Assembly: GCA_023301795.1 (NCBI GenBank)
Contig: JALZVU010000168.1
Span: 1 to 58,855, forward strand
DNA length: 58,855 nt
Direction: 5' to 3'
DNA from: Granulosicoccus sp.
GTDB taxonomy: Bacteria > Pseudomonadota > Gammaproteobacteria > Granulosicoccales > Granulosicoccaceae
Shown: one piece after another, positions 1 to 8,772 of the stretch
Numbering within the stretch: the stretch's first letter is position 1
Layout of the letters: each line of letters opens with the position of its first letter
Translations under genes and position numbers: made by a program
Notes under the pieces: model-generated
What the model was told of the DNA's origin: nothing
Databases searched by the model: none
Seen by the model: only the letters and a program-made list of their open reading frames with translations

Positions 1-681
1 GATGAGCGTGCGTTCCCGGCAGAGAAGCCTAAGCAAATCACTGATCTGTTTGACTTGGAGCGTTTTCCCGGTAAGCGAGCACTTCAACGCAGTCCGTCGG
101 CGTTGTTTGAGTGGGCTATGATGGCTGAAGGTGTACCTATCAGCCAGATATATGATTTGTTGAGCACCAAGCGAGGCTTACGTCTAGCCCTAAAGCGGCT
201 TGAGGCTCTGCGTGGTCACATCATCTGGTGGGACAAACCGGCAGAAGCTGTCGAGCTACTGTCGGGTGGTGATGTTGTTATGGCGTCAGGTTACAACGGC
301 CGATTTTTTGAAGCTTGGAGCCGTGGCGTGCCAATCAACATGATCTGGAATGGGCAGATCATTGATCGTAGTGTCTGGGCTATCCCACGACAGTCTAAAG
401 CCGATGAACAAACGATCCTGGCGTTTCTTCGCTTTGCACTGCATCCTGAGAGACTTGCCAGCATGTCTAGGCAAATTCCATACGGTCCATCGCGAATCAG
501 TGCCTTTGACTACATCGGTTTAAACACAGACACCGGCATTGTCATGAGCGATCATCTACCGACAGCCCCGCACCATTTAGCTAGGGCCCTACACCGTGAT
601 ACGCGATGGTATGCAAGTACATCCAGTCTCCGAGAGACGTACTTCTCACACTGGATGCAAGGCGATGTACTACCACCTTGA
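1..681 (+). CDS. Polyamine-type ABC transporter substrate-binding protein, C-terminal part (5' truncated by window)
   Basis: The frame is open from base 1, so the gene begins upstream and only the last 226 residues are visible. They resemble the C-terminal lobe of periplasmic PotD-type receptors of the spermidine/putrescine ABC class: the FPGKRAL segment near the left edge, then GDVVMASGYNGRF, the IWNGQI strand and the AFDYIGLN region near the end. Such proteins bind a small cationic or organic ligand in the periplasm and hand it to a membrane permease; the permease and ATPase genes would be outside the window. The substrate cannot be told. An internal TTG at 55 is not a credible start. The next gene is on the opposite strand and convergent; no clear terminator hairpin was seen in the 214 bp between them. 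Confidence 0.8.
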   Translation, partial: DERAFPAEKPKQITDLFDLERFPGKRALQRSPSALFEWAMMAEGVPISQIYDLLSTKRGLRLALKRLEALRGHIIWWDKPAEAVELLSGGDVVMASGYNGRFFEAWSRGVPINMIWNGQIIDRSVWAIPRQSKADEQTILAFLRFALHPERLASMSRQIPYGPSRISAFDYIGLNTDTGIVMSDHLPTAPHHLARALHRDTRWYASTSSLRETYFSHWMQGDVLPP

Positions 682-895
682 CGAGCATTTTTTGCGCTTT
701 CAACATCAATATCGCGCAGCGGGCACCCAGTTGCCCTGCCCGCCTCTGCCTTGTGCGGCATCCATCGCCCTTCTGTGGCTCTTTTAAGGGGTTAGCAAAT
801 CCCTGACGGCGGCGCACCTGCGTAAGCGTTCGAACTGAAACACAGTGGCAGGTTACTCATATCACTGAGTGAGCGGCATAATTGTGATCTTCTTT

Positions 896-1492
896 TCAGT
901 GGTTTCGTCGGTAAAATTTATCAAAGGATGCTCCATTATCGATATCGTGAAGTTGCATAACCTGTGCAACTCGATGCCCAGTCAAGACTGTCTCCAATGT
1001 ATCCTGAAGAGCGAACTGTGTTGACCACCGAACACCATGCATAAACCGCCATCCAGGTGAGCGAATTAGCCCACGCCCAACCAGCCAAAAACCACCATCA
1101 AACGCTGGACCAAACACGAGATCGTGTTCATCTAGCGCAGAAAATGAGGCTTCGATGTGGGATCTAGAAATCCCGTGAATATCACTACCAACGATAATGA
1201 CCTTTTTGTTTTTAAACCGTTCGAGCACGGAACGCATTCTGCTGCCTAGATCACCCTCAGATTGCACCAAACGGGACACACCGGAAAACAAGGGGTCTCT
1301 CGCGTCTTGCGCAGACGCCAACGAGATGTGAGTATGCCAATTGCCAACCCGCAATTCTTGCATCAGTTTAACGAGATTTTTCCGATAGAAATAGCAGGCA
1401 CGTAAATTGCCAACATCTCTTGCAAGCCTACGCTTCACGCGCCCGTAGCACGGGGCACGAGCAAAAATCACAACATGTCGATTATTCTGCAT
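896..1492 (-). CDS. DUF2064 / TIGR04282-type glycosyltransferase
   Basis: This 198-residue protein has the GT-A nucleotidyltransferase-like layout of the DUF2064 family. Visible motifs are VVIFARAPCYGRVKRRLA at the N-terminus (nucleotide-binding start), GDLGSRM near residue 80, the VIIVGSDIHGI strand near 97-107 with an acidic residue in the DXD position, and GPAFDGGFWLVG near 127-138. The family is often found beside GT2 transferases and is named after arsenosugar clusters, but no radical-SAM ArsS gene is in view, so arsenosugar synthesis is not supported here. The neighbours at 2257-4589 suggest a role in a polyprenyl-linked or envelope glycan. It lies divergent to the small exported protein at 1591 across a 98-bp gap. 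Confidence 0.75.
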   Translation of the reverse strand: MQNNRHVVIFARAPCYGRVKRRLARDVGNLRACYFYRKNLVKLMQELRVGNWHTHISLASAQDARDPLFSGVSRLVQSEGDLGSRMRSVLERFKNKKVIIVGSDIHGISRSHIEASFSALDEHDLVFGPAFDGGFWLVGRGLIRSPGWRFMHGVRWSTQFALQDTLETVLTGHRVAQVMQLHDIDNGASFDKFYRRNH

Positions 1493-1590
1493 GGTTTGAG
1501 GAACTCATCGCCTTATACGAAGTCAGTGAAGTGTAAGAGAGTCTGATCTCACAATTCGATACTTAAGAACTTAAATTACAGGGAAATTTG

Positions 1591-1974
1591 ATGCGCCAAC
1601 ATCTACTCACATTTATCACAGTCTTTGCGGTGCTTGTTAGTCCGTTAGCGATGGCTTCAGGTGGGGGCGGCTTTGGACAAGGTGGCTACTCGCAGAAGAA
1701 AGTAGACCAACAATACGAGCTTGGCAGATCATACTATAAGGCTAAGCAAGCAGACGGATCTACTCTGAGTTACTGTATCAAACGCGGTGATTCTTTAAGT
1801 AAATTGTCGCGAAAATCTGTCAAACCATACAAGAAAGGCGATGTGTCGGCCTTTGTTGACAGCCTGTACAGCTGCACCGACCCTGACCTTAAAATCGCTG
1901 AATTAGTTAACGACAGCCAAGGCGAAGCTATTCTGTATTACCTGAACAAGCGCTTCAAACTAAAGCTGAAGTAA
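1591..1974 (+). CDS. Small exported protein of unknown function
   Basis: A 127-residue protein with a clear Sec signal peptide (hydrophobic core LLTFITVFAVLV, probable cleavage after MAMAS-like small residues near 23), then a Gly-rich stretch and a Lys-rich basic body ending in KLKLK. Two cysteines (in SYCIKRG and YSCTDP) could form a disulfide in the periplasm. I do not recognise the family; there is no CxxCH haem site despite the cytochrome-like size. The ATG at 1591 is preferred over the adjacent TTG at 1588 because GGGA sits 7 bases upstream of it. The following 280 bp hold a weak GGCGTC/GACGCC hairpin but no U-tract. Confidence 0.6.
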   Translation: MRQHLLTFITVFAVLVSPLAMASGGGGFGQGGYSQKKVDQQYELGRSYYKAKQADGSTLSYCIKRGDSLSKLSRKSVKPYKKGDVSAFVDSLYSCTDPDLKIAELVNDSQGEAILYYLNKRFKLKLK

Positions 1975-2256
1975 GACCGGCGATAGTGGCGTCTTTGAGA
2001 TCACGCAAGGACGCCTGTCACCCCCAGATAATCACCCTGACCTCGGAAACAACACTGCAGTGTTCATTAGACTGCGTTGGCAATGAGTGCTTACTACAGG
2101 GACATTAGAATTGCCTGAATCGACGACGATGATATCCCTAAACTTCAGGGCATACAGGTGGCAGGTTTTTCGTCAAGTGATCTACCTGCAGCCAAGCTTG
2201 AAACTAATAGACCCAAAAAAGCGCTCATGAAACATGTTACTGAATTAATAGTCAGT

Positions 2257-3648
2257 TCACGATTGTATTCTGCGTCGAGAAATCAATACAATCCACACCG
2301 TTAAAGGTACTAGCAAAACCAAGGCATACTCCAGAACCAGTACACCAACTGGCAACTGGAGCGAATCGCTGCCTATTGCACCTACATTGCTGCCGTACCA
2401 ATAAGAGAGAAGTATCGTATAACTGGCCGTCCACGACCACCAACGCGGATACAGTGTGGCGAAGGGCAACAGCCAAGTAACATACCAAGGGTTTATCACA
2501 GGCAAGCAAAGTAAGAACAAGGCAAACAACCAATCTCCACGAAATGACGCCGGCGATTTTGCCCATTGTTGCTGCTTGTCATCATCGCTGGGTCTTGTAG
2601 ATCTCGCTTTATAAAACCTTCGAAAAAAGACCACTATGACATAGAGTACGAAACTTGCTAGCAGCATCATCTTGATACTTGAAAAACTCAACGCAGGTAG
2701 AAGCAGGTAATACAAAGGTGAATTGAATAGCCAACTTTCAGCCATAGCAAGCAGACCATCTGGAACCCAGATTTTTATAGTGCCGAACCATAGTGTGATT
2801 AAAGCCAAAGATAGTAAAGTAGCACTGCCCAAACGCCACCAGTAGCCTATCGCCCAAGTCCGAAAGAAGATAAATGGAACTACCAATAGCGCAAATATTT
2901 TTGCCCCCAATGCCAACCCCAAAACCAATCCCGCAAGCACAGCTCTCTGTCGATACGCAGCTACAATACTTATAAAGACTAATGCTACTGAGAATACGTC
3001 AGGGTGAGCCGTGAGCGAGTATTCTTTGAGAATCAATGGAGACCAAGCGTAGAGCAACAAGGCATTCCCAGCACCCAATCGGCTTAACAGGCATATAACA
3101 ACGACATCAGCAATAGCACTCATGAGCTGAAGTGGCCAAACCTCACCAGGTGCTATTTGATAGGCCAGTGCGAAAACCCACTGAACCACCGGACCATACA
3201 CAGTAGCGATCGCAGGATAGTTAATGTACGACAGAATCGTTTCAAAGACCTCTGGCACATCTTCATCAAAGTACTTTTCAGGAGCGTGAGAATACGGATC
3301 ATTCGTAGTGGCAGTTTGATAGCCATCCCACAAATACCGATAGAAATCGTCTTCAAACAGCGGATCTCCAGCGACTGACATGAGACGCAAAACAATGGCG
3401 GTCACCAGTATCCATCGAAAGGGCAACTTAAACGCCGTATTTTGACAGTGCCATAACACCACTAGAGTTGTGACAACCATAAGCAGAGCCAACAACAGGA
3501 ATTGTAACAATGCTGAACCACTTGGCTGTCTAGACAAAAAGCACACACCTGCCCACGCAGATATGACTATGAAAAGAGCAATCAAAAAGACAGTATGAAC
3601 CGATACACCGGAAATACGTCTGACTAGATTATCTGTTGACCGAACCAT
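2257..3648 (-). CDS. Polytopic membrane glycosyltransferase (GT87-like, polyprenol-phosphate sugar dependent)
   Basis: About 463 residues with ten or more hydrophobic segments. The early loop DPLFEDDFYRYLWDG (about residues 95-109) carries the acidic pair and YRYLWDG motif typical of GT-C mannosyltransferases that take sugar from a polyprenyl phosphate carrier, and SPLILKEY and NPWYVTWLLPF appear at positions usual for the family. It would act in the inner membrane, adding sugar to a lipid-linked or exported acceptor. The divergent gene at 3675 encodes a DPM1-like GT2 that could make the lipid-phosphate sugar donor. The longest frame begins at 3663 but overlaps the divergent gene's frame; the Met at 3648 leaves a short non-overlapping gap. 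Acceptor and sugar are unknown. Confidence 0.75.
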   Translation of the reverse strand: MVRSTDNLVRRISGVSVHTVFLIALFIVISAWAGVCFLSRQPSGSALLQFLLLALLMVVTTLVVLWHCQNTAFKLPFRWILVTAIVLRLMSVAGDPLFEDDFYRYLWDGYQTATTNDPYSHAPEKYFDEDVPEVFETILSYINYPAIATVYGPVVQWVFALAYQIAPGEVWPLQLMSAIADVVVICLLSRLGAGNALLLYAWSPLILKEYSLTAHPDVFSVALVFISIVAAYRQRAVLAGLVLGLALGAKIFALLVVPFIFFRTWAIGYWWRLGSATLLSLALITLWFGTIKIWVPDGLLAMAESWLFNSPLYYLLLPALSFSSIKMMLLASFVLYVIVVFFRRFYKARSTRPSDDDKQQQWAKSPASFRGDWLFALFLLCLPVINPWYVTWLLPFATLYPRWWSWTASYTILLSYWYGSNVGAIGSDSLQLPVGVLVLEYALVLLVPLTVWIVLISRRRIQS

Positions 3649-3674
3649 TAATAAAGTTATCACTCACAAACCAC

Positions 3675-4589
3675 ATGTATAGAGAAAGAGCCATCACCGT
3701 ACTCATACCGGCGCTGAACGAGGAGCAATCAATCGCTCGCGTTATCAACGAACTGTTTGCACTAAAGGTGTGCACGGGATGCAGCTGTTTTATTGAAAAT
3801 AATTCACAAGTAAACCGCAATTTTCAGTCAAATACCTTAACAGATACAAAAGCCTCCACAGACGAGCCATGTGCATGTAATCTTCATAGTCACGATGCGG
3901 TGGCTTTGGTTGATAACATCGTGTTGTGCGACAACGGCTCAATTGATAACACAGCAGCCATTGCTCGCGACTGCGGTGCAATTGTAGTTATTGAGGAAGA
4001 GAAGGGCTATGGAGCTGCTTGCCTTGCCGCTATAAGCGTTCCATTGGACAAAGACATTGTTGTATTCGTTGATGCAGATCATTCAGTTGACTGCAGCGAA
4101 CTACCTGCACTGCTAGAGCCACTTTACTCCGGAGCTGATCTGGTTATAGGCTCGAGGACGTTAGGAAATTGTGAATCAGGCGCACTTTCGATCCCACAGG
4201 CCCTAGGAAACCGACTCGCCAGTTTGTTAATGCGGATTCTATGGAAAGAGCGTGTCACTGACCTTGGCCCTTTTCGTGCTATCAGCAATAAAGTTCTCAA
4301 TGATCTACAGATGCAAGACAGGCAATTTGGCTGGACCGTAGAGATGCAAGTTAGAGCATTCCAATTGAACAAACACGTAGTTGAAGTTCCAGTTAGCACC
4401 CAAAAGAGGATTGGCCAATCAAAAATTAGCGGCACTGTAAGTGGTGTCATCGGTGCCTCAAAGGGAATATTAGGGACCATCGCTAAACTTTACTGGCGTG
4501 AATTGTTTGTGAAGTATGGGTCCACAGCCTCGGTAAAAATTGCTGACAATCACGTGGTTAAAGTCCATGACGATTCCAAGCCTATGTAG
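3675..4589 (+). CDS. GT2 family glycosyltransferase, DPM1/polyprenyl-phosphate type, with Cys-rich insertion
   Basis: A cytosolic GT-A enzyme that by family would transfer sugar from an NDP donor to polyprenyl phosphate. Seen: LIPALNEEQSIARVI at the N-terminus, LCDNGSIDNTAAIAR, the DXD-like VDADH at residues 133-137, LVIGSRTL, DLGPFRAI and a C-terminal RIGQSKISGTVSG. There are no long C-terminal membrane anchors. Between the first helix and second strand, where relatives have under ten residues, there are about 45 extra residues (roughly 3769-3900) with CTGCSC and CACNLH cysteine clusters. The ATG at 3675 is preferred over one at 3636, which would overlap the divergent gene and add a tail with no family similarity. 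Likely supplies the lipid-linked donor for the membrane transferase next door. Confidence 0.75.
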   Translation: MYRERAITVLIPALNEEQSIARVINELFALKVCTGCSCFIENNSQVNRNFQSNTLTDTKASTDEPCACNLHSHDAVALVDNIVLCDNGSIDNTAAIARDCGAIVVIEEEKGYGAACLAAISVPLDKDIVVFVDADHSVDCSELPALLEPLYSGADLVIGSRTLGNCESGALSIPQALGNRLASLLMRILWKERVTDLGPFRAISNKVLNDLQMQDRQFGWTVEMQVRAFQLNKHVVEVPVSTQKRIGQSKISGTVSGVIGASKGILGTIAKLYWRELFVKYGSTASVKIADNHVVKVHDDSKPM

Positions 4590-4637
4590 TTTGTTCATGG
4601 AAGCTGAGATTCTGTTATAAAAATATTAAAATCGTAG

Positions 4638-5504
4638 ATGAAAAACAAGAAATACATTCAAATATTCGTTGGCCTAGCTTTAGTTGTAACAGTCGCGCTA
4701 GGTTATAAGTTTTTAGTGGCTGACAGAAACAAGTCAGAGCTCGATACTCGTTGGGTTGCCTCAGTAGAGAGTAGCACCCAGGTTTTCGACCATTCCAACT
4801 GGCAAACGATACTTGATGACTACCTAATATCGGATACCGACTCTGGCGTTAACTTGTTCGATTACAGTGGAATAATTGACGATGGTCGTGAACCTTTGGA
4901 TGAATATCTCGATGCAATGACATCAGCTGATCCACTGTCATTAAATCGCGCTGAGCAAAAAGCCTACTGGATCAATCTATACAACGCAGTAACGGTCGCA
5001 GTAATCCTCGACAACTATCCGCTGGTCAGCATTACAAACATTGACGGTAAATTGAGCAGCTTTGGTCCATGGGACAATGACGCCGTGGAACTAAATGGGA
5101 TTGCATTGAGCCTTAATGACATTGAGCACAGGATTATCAGGCCCTTGTACAACGACTATCGAATCCACTTTGCCGTGAATTGCGCCAGTATTGGCTGCCC
5201 TAACCTGGCAGCCCAAGCATTTACCTCTGAAAATATGGAGCAGTTACTTGATACTGCAGCTGCTGAATACGTAGGCCACCCACGCGGTGTTACCGTAGAC
5301 GGCAGTAAACTGCAATTGTCCACATTGTTTGACTGGTATGGAAGTGATTTTGGATCTAGTCAAAAGCAGATACTGGAGACACTTAGCAAGCATGCTAATC
5401 CTGAAACCAAAAACGCACTGCTGACATTCAGCGGTGACCCAGACTACTTCTACGACTGGGCATTGAACGGCTACTGCAGCATTGATAATGAATGTGGAAG
5501 CTAA
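4638..5504 (+). CDS. DUF547 domain-containing exported or membrane-anchored protein
   Basis: A 288-residue protein: one N-terminal hydrophobic segment (about 8-25, uncleaved anchor or signal), then a DUF547 domain. Recognisable family features are the segment around LNRAEQKAYWINLYNAVTV, the DIEHRIIRP helix, the HFAVNCASIGCPNL motif with two cysteines and the C-terminal FDWYGSDF. The biochemical role of DUF547 is not established. It starts 48 bp after the GT2 gene on the same strand and is followed 52 bp later by an outer-membrane protein, so the three may form a transcription unit. In other proteobacteria DUF547 genes often sit near GT2/DUF2064 genes, which agrees with the context here. Confidence 0.8.
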   Translation: MKNKKYIQIFVGLALVVTVALGYKFLVADRNKSELDTRWVASVESSTQVFDHSNWQTILDDYLISDTDSGVNLFDYSGIIDDGREPLDEYLDAMTSADPLSLNRAEQKAYWINLYNAVTVAVILDNYPLVSITNIDGKLSSFGPWDNDAVELNGIALSLNDIEHRIIRPLYNDYRIHFAVNCASIGCPNLAAQAFTSENMEQLLDTAAAEYVGHPRGVTVDGSKLQLSTLFDWYGSDFGSSQKQILETLSKHANPETKNALLTFSGDPDYFYDWALNGYCSIDNECGS

Positions 5505-5556
5505 AGAGCATTCGATATTCCACTGACCCTACATTAGCGATAGACGAAACGATAAA

Positions 5557-6384
5557 ATGAGTAAAAAATTGTTAGTTGTGTTACTGCTGAGCGGTTCGAC
5601 AGCAGCTTACGCGGAGGGCTCACCTTGGCTCCTGGAAGATGGCGTTACCAACTTTGGAATCAGCCTGATCTCTGGCTCTTCAAGAGATTTTTTTATTGGT
5701 GAGACCAGTACCGATCTAGGGGGAGACCTCGAAGGGACCTTTGTCTGGCTAAACGCCAGCCACGGTTACGATGACATTTGGGCATTTGATTTTCGAACTG
5801 GATATGCCAGATCACAATTTGAAGATAATCCAGATGAACAAAGAGACATCAGTGACACTAGCTTGGGTGTGAGCTATCAATTTTTGAATGAATTTGAACA
5901 GGACAACGGTTTACCCACTGTTTCTGGCAGACTTGGTTACACCATTGGTGGAGACTACGAAACCGATCTGATCGATGCTATCGGTGACGGTGCATCCGGT
6001 TTTGATGTCAGCTTGTTAGTCGGGAAGAATCTAGCGCCTGCATTTTCTGTGTCTGGTGATCTCACATACCGACAACGCGATAGCAATGTTGCCGACGGTG
6101 TAAAATTCCTCCTCAGTGCTAACTACGCAGCCCCCCTGCCAGGTCTAAGTTTCCAGCTTGGTTATGGTCTCGTACGTACAGATAGTGACATCGACATCGG
6201 TGGCCCTGGGTTCGGTGTAGAACAGTTTTCACAAACGGATAGAGATTCTGATTGGTTGATAACTAGCGTAAATTATGCGTTTTTAAGCGGATTCGGGGTC
6301 AATTTCTCTCTTTCTACCGTCTTGGACGGTAGAAATGTGGCTGACACCAATATTGGAACAGTTAGCTTAAGCTATACACTGTAA
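5557..6384 (+). CDS. Outer-membrane beta-barrel protein of unknown function
   Basis: A 275-residue protein with a signal peptide (KKLLVVLLLSGSTAAYA, cleavage before EGS) and a body of alternating polar/hydrophobic strands with Gly, Asp and aromatic residues, ending SLSYTL. This is the pattern of small outer-membrane barrels; strand-like segments such as AFDFRTGYA, GVSYQFL, SGRLGYTIGG and FLLSANYAA can be picked out. No catalytic motif is visible. It follows the DUF547 gene by 52 bp and may be its functional partner at the cell surface, but that is only inference from position. MITE A copy 1 begins 17 bp after the stop codon. Confidence 0.6.
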   Translation: MSKKLLVVLLLSGSTAAYAEGSPWLLEDGVTNFGISLISGSSRDFFIGETSTDLGGDLEGTFVWLNASHGYDDIWAFDFRTGYARSQFEDNPDEQRDISDTSLGVSYQFLNEFEQDNGLPTVSGRLGYTIGGDYETDLIDAIGDGASGFDVSLLVGKNLAPAFSVSGDLTYRQRDSNVADGVKFLLSANYAAPLPGLSFQLGYGLVRTDSDIDIGGPGFGVEQFSQTDRDSDWLITSVNYAFLSGFGVNFSLSTVLDGRNVADTNIGTVSLSYTL

Positions 6385-6401
6385 AAGATTCACAGCTACC
6401 T

Positions 6402-6638
6402 AAACCCTAGTGTTGCATGAAATTCCGGTCCAGAAGCGCTTCGCTTCTTCTATAGCAGCATCTAAGCACCGGGGGCGGCCCCGACTGTACTCGTTTTTCC
6501 TGGATCTCACCTAGAGTCACTTGGCCTGCGCGGCCCGACTCAACCCAGTAAAAATTCCGTGCAGCCGAGGCCGCCTCCGATACTTATATACAGCTCTATA
6601 AGCTTCTGGACTCGAAATTTTATGCAACACTGGGGTCA
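6402..6638. mobile_element. MITE A, copy 1 (fold-back element, non-autonomous)
   Basis: About 237 bp with no coding potential and near-complete internal inverted symmetry. The left end reads AACCCTAGTGTTGCAT and the right end is its imperfect complement (ATGCAACACTGGGGT); complementarity continues inward through CCAGAAGC. A second copy lies at 55695-55916. Compared with copy 2, this copy has an extra GC-rich segment on each arm (6467-6485 and 6566-6582) whose cores, GGGGGCGGCC at 6471-6480 and GGCCGCCTCC at 6569-6578, pair with each other through ten pairs, one a G.U. No convincing target-site duplication can be read. The element ends 43 bp before the ATG of the lipoprotein gene at 6681. Confidence 0.8.
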
Positions 6639-6680
6639 AACTTTGTGATTAACAAGCGAATTAGACTCGCAGGACGGACA

Positions 6681-7667
6681 ATGAAATCAACACACTTATT
6701 CTTTCCAATGCTCACCGCGCTATTACTCTCAGCCTGTGGTGGCGGCTCCTCAGGCGTGTCAGCTGGTCCAGAGCCTGCGGATCCAAACCCTGGCACAGAT
6801 ACTTCGACCACTCTGCTATCAGGAAGGTTTGTTGATTCTGCGGTTGAGGGCTTACAGTACACCACCGAGTCGCAAACCGGAATCACAGGGGCCGATGGAT
6901 CATTTGCCTACCAAGCAGGCGAAAACGTCGTATTTTCCATAGGGGACATTGACTTGCCAAGCGTGGCCGGTGCTGCACTCATCACCCCACTATCCGTTTT
7001 TGCGACTGACAATATCACTGACCAACGTGTCATGAATTTAGCGCGTCTTCTGCAAACCCTCGATACGGATGGCGACCCAGTAGGTGGAATAACGATATCT
7101 AATGCAGCGATAGCCAGCGCCACCGGGCTTGAAGTCGACTTTTCATCACCCGCATTTGAAAATCAGGTCGGTAACCTTGTTGCCAACAGTGGCTCAGTCA
7201 ATACAGAACTAGTCAATATGATTGAAGCTGTTGATCATTTGCAAGAAACGCTTTTCATAGAAGGAATCGATGAGCGACCGGTAGCCCCGTTACCTCCTGA
7301 AAACCAACCCCCACCGTCCACAGACAATACGTCAACCCATCCATCAGTTGGCACAAGCGCTCAGTTCAGTGATCTCGCACACGATATCAGCGGTACCTTG
7401 ACCGTCATCGATGATCGAACGCTGGAGGTTAGCGATTTTTTCTATGACGGTGGCGGCGTTAACGTGTTCTTCTACACCGGAACCGATGGCAACTATCGAG
7501 ATGGTACGCCAGGAGCAGGGCCAATAGGCATCCGATTGAATGGAATGCGATACACAGGAGATACCATCAGACTCACTATCCCTGAGAACTTAACACTCGA
7601 TGACTTTAATGGCATCAGTGTGTGGTGCATCCCCTTCAACGCTAACTTCGGCGATGCGCAACTCTAA
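6681..7667 (+). CDS. Surface lipoprotein with FVDSxVxGL-type repeat domain
   Basis: 328 residues. The lipobox LLSAC lies at about residues 12-16, so the mature protein begins with lipidated Cys followed by a Gly/Ser/Pro linker. Next comes a domain often seen in gammaproteobacterial surface proteins: SGRFVDSAVEGLQY, TGADGSFAYQAGE, VVFSIGDI, ITPLSVF, then NLARLLQTLDTDGD. A Pro-rich hinge (PPPSTDNTS) leads to a C-terminal beta-rich domain of about 110 residues with no family I recognise. The GTG at 6645 gives a longer frame, but the ATG at 6681 puts the signal peptide at the N-terminus. Because MITE A ends just upstream, the promoter probably lies within or beyond that element. Confidence 0.7.
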   Translation: MKSTHLFFPMLTALLLSACGGGSSGVSAGPEPADPNPGTDTSTTLLSGRFVDSAVEGLQYTTESQTGITGADGSFAYQAGENVVFSIGDIDLPSVAGAALITPLSVFATDNITDQRVMNLARLLQTLDTDGDPVGGITISNAAIASATGLEVDFSSPAFENQVGNLVANSGSVNTELVNMIEAVDHLQETLFIEGIDERPVAPLPPENQPPPSTDNTSTHPSVGTSAQFSDLAHDISGTLTVIDDRTLEVSDFFYDGGGVNVFFYTGTDGNYRDGTPGAGPIGIRLNGMRYTGDTIRLTIPENLTLDDFNGISVWCIPFNANFGDAQL

Positions 7668-7745
7668 TATTTGATGTCTACCCCAGCCTGCCGCGGACTT
7701 GTTTGTTCGCGGTAGACTTTCCACACACAATATAAACGGAACACG

Positions 7746-8465
7746 TTGAATAAAATATCGGTTGTTATCCCGGTTAAGAAAGAGATGAAACTTCAATTCC
7801 ATCGTAAGATAATTGATAGCTATCAACCCTTTCCTAATTGTGAGCTGTTGTGGATCCTCGGGCCAAATGATGATGGCACCCATCAAGATCTCCTAGACAG
7901 AAAACAACGTGTACTTCTGACAAACTCTAACTCTCGTGCCGAAAGAATAAATATTGGTATCAAAGAGACTCAAAACGAGCTTGTCCTTTTGAACCATCCC
8001 CGATCTTTTTTATCCCATGAAGCGATTTCTACACTCTCTGATCTCGATTGCAGTAACGGAAATACGTGGGGCGGTTTCACCCACGAGTTTTATCAGTCAA
8101 ACCACTTTGCACTTAAATTCACGTCGTTCTATTCGAATAGAATACGCTTTGGCATGGCAGGCATTATCTATCTGGATCACTGCATTTTCTTTACAAAAGA
8201 CATTATTAGCGAACAAGACCCAGAACCAGTTCCAATGGTTGATATATTCGAGGACACTTTGTTTAGCAAAAAGCTACGTCAAAAAATAGCTCCTCTTCGA
8301 ATAAGAGAAAAGGCTTTTACGTCTCCAGTCAGATTCACTAGCAATGGAATATTTAAACAATCGCTAATGAATCAAAAATTAAAACTGAAACACAATCTCG
8401 GATTTTCTTCGCAAAAAATGAACCGAGATTACGAAAAAGACCTGAATCTTAACTCAGAATATTAG
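7746..8465 (+). CDS. Divergent GT2 (TIGR04283-like) glycosyltransferase
   Basis: A 239-residue protein starting from TTG at 7746, with no ATG nearby that keeps the first strand. KISVVIPVKKE resembles the first strand of GT2 enzymes; SRAERINIGIKETQNELVLLNHPRSF corresponds to the region where TIGR04283 proteins read ANAGxxxAxGDxLLFLHADT, with HPR in place of the usual HAD; MVDIFEDTLFSKKLRQ matches their MEDIELSRRLR helix. The metal-binding Asp is therefore altered and activity is uncertain. Base composition is clearly more AT-rich than the neighbours, and codons such as ATA and AGA are frequent, which suggests separate acquisition. The flanking genes have no obvious functional link to it. Confidence 0.5.
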   Translation: MNKISVVIPVKKEMKLQFHRKIIDSYQPFPNCELLWILGPNDDGTHQDLLDRKQRVLLTNSNSRAERINIGIKETQNELVLLNHPRSFLSHEAISTLSDLDCSNGNTWGGFTHEFYQSNHFALKFTSFYSNRIRFGMAGIIYLDHCIFFTKDIISEQDPEPVPMVDIFEDTLFSKKLRQKIAPLRIREKAFTSPVRFTSNGIFKQSLMNQKLKLKHNLGFSSQKMNRDYEKDLNLNSEY

Positions 8466-8772
8466 AATTCAACGCTTCTACTATGGCGCGCCCTCCCCTT
8501 CCCCCGCCGTCAGCCTAGCTGCTTCCTGAATCCAGAACCATTCAGGGGCAATACATGAACCATATTATGGCGTTATGTAGCAAGCCTGAATAAGCTTTCG
8601 ACTTTCACGCTTCCATTCGTAAAATCCGTGAAACAGCAGCGCACCCTGAAAACTGTCCAACTCCAGTGTTTCCAAATGAGGACTGATTCTGTAAGGTTAT
8701 TCACGGCATAGTGAGTAAACAGGTCAGGCATTATGAGTTCTTGCAGCAATCAGGGTTTGCTAGCGTTAAAGC
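8466..8772. other. Intergenic stretch, nothing assigned
   Basis: About 307 bp between the divergent GT2 and the sensor kinase gene. There is a C-rich tract (near 8488-8503) and no open frame of convincing length, no clear hairpin terminator and no recognisable repeat. The promoter for the sensor kinase operon is presumably in the right half. Confidence 0.4.

Noticed and set aside
1980-2030. GGCGTC/GACGCC hairpin after the small exported protein
   Set aside because: Only a 6-bp stem with a 16-base loop and no U-tract; not convincing as a terminator.
896-8465. Arsenosugar biosynthesis cluster
   Set aside because: TIGR04282- and TIGR04283-like proteins are present, but the defining radical-SAM ArsS and ArsM genes are not in the window.
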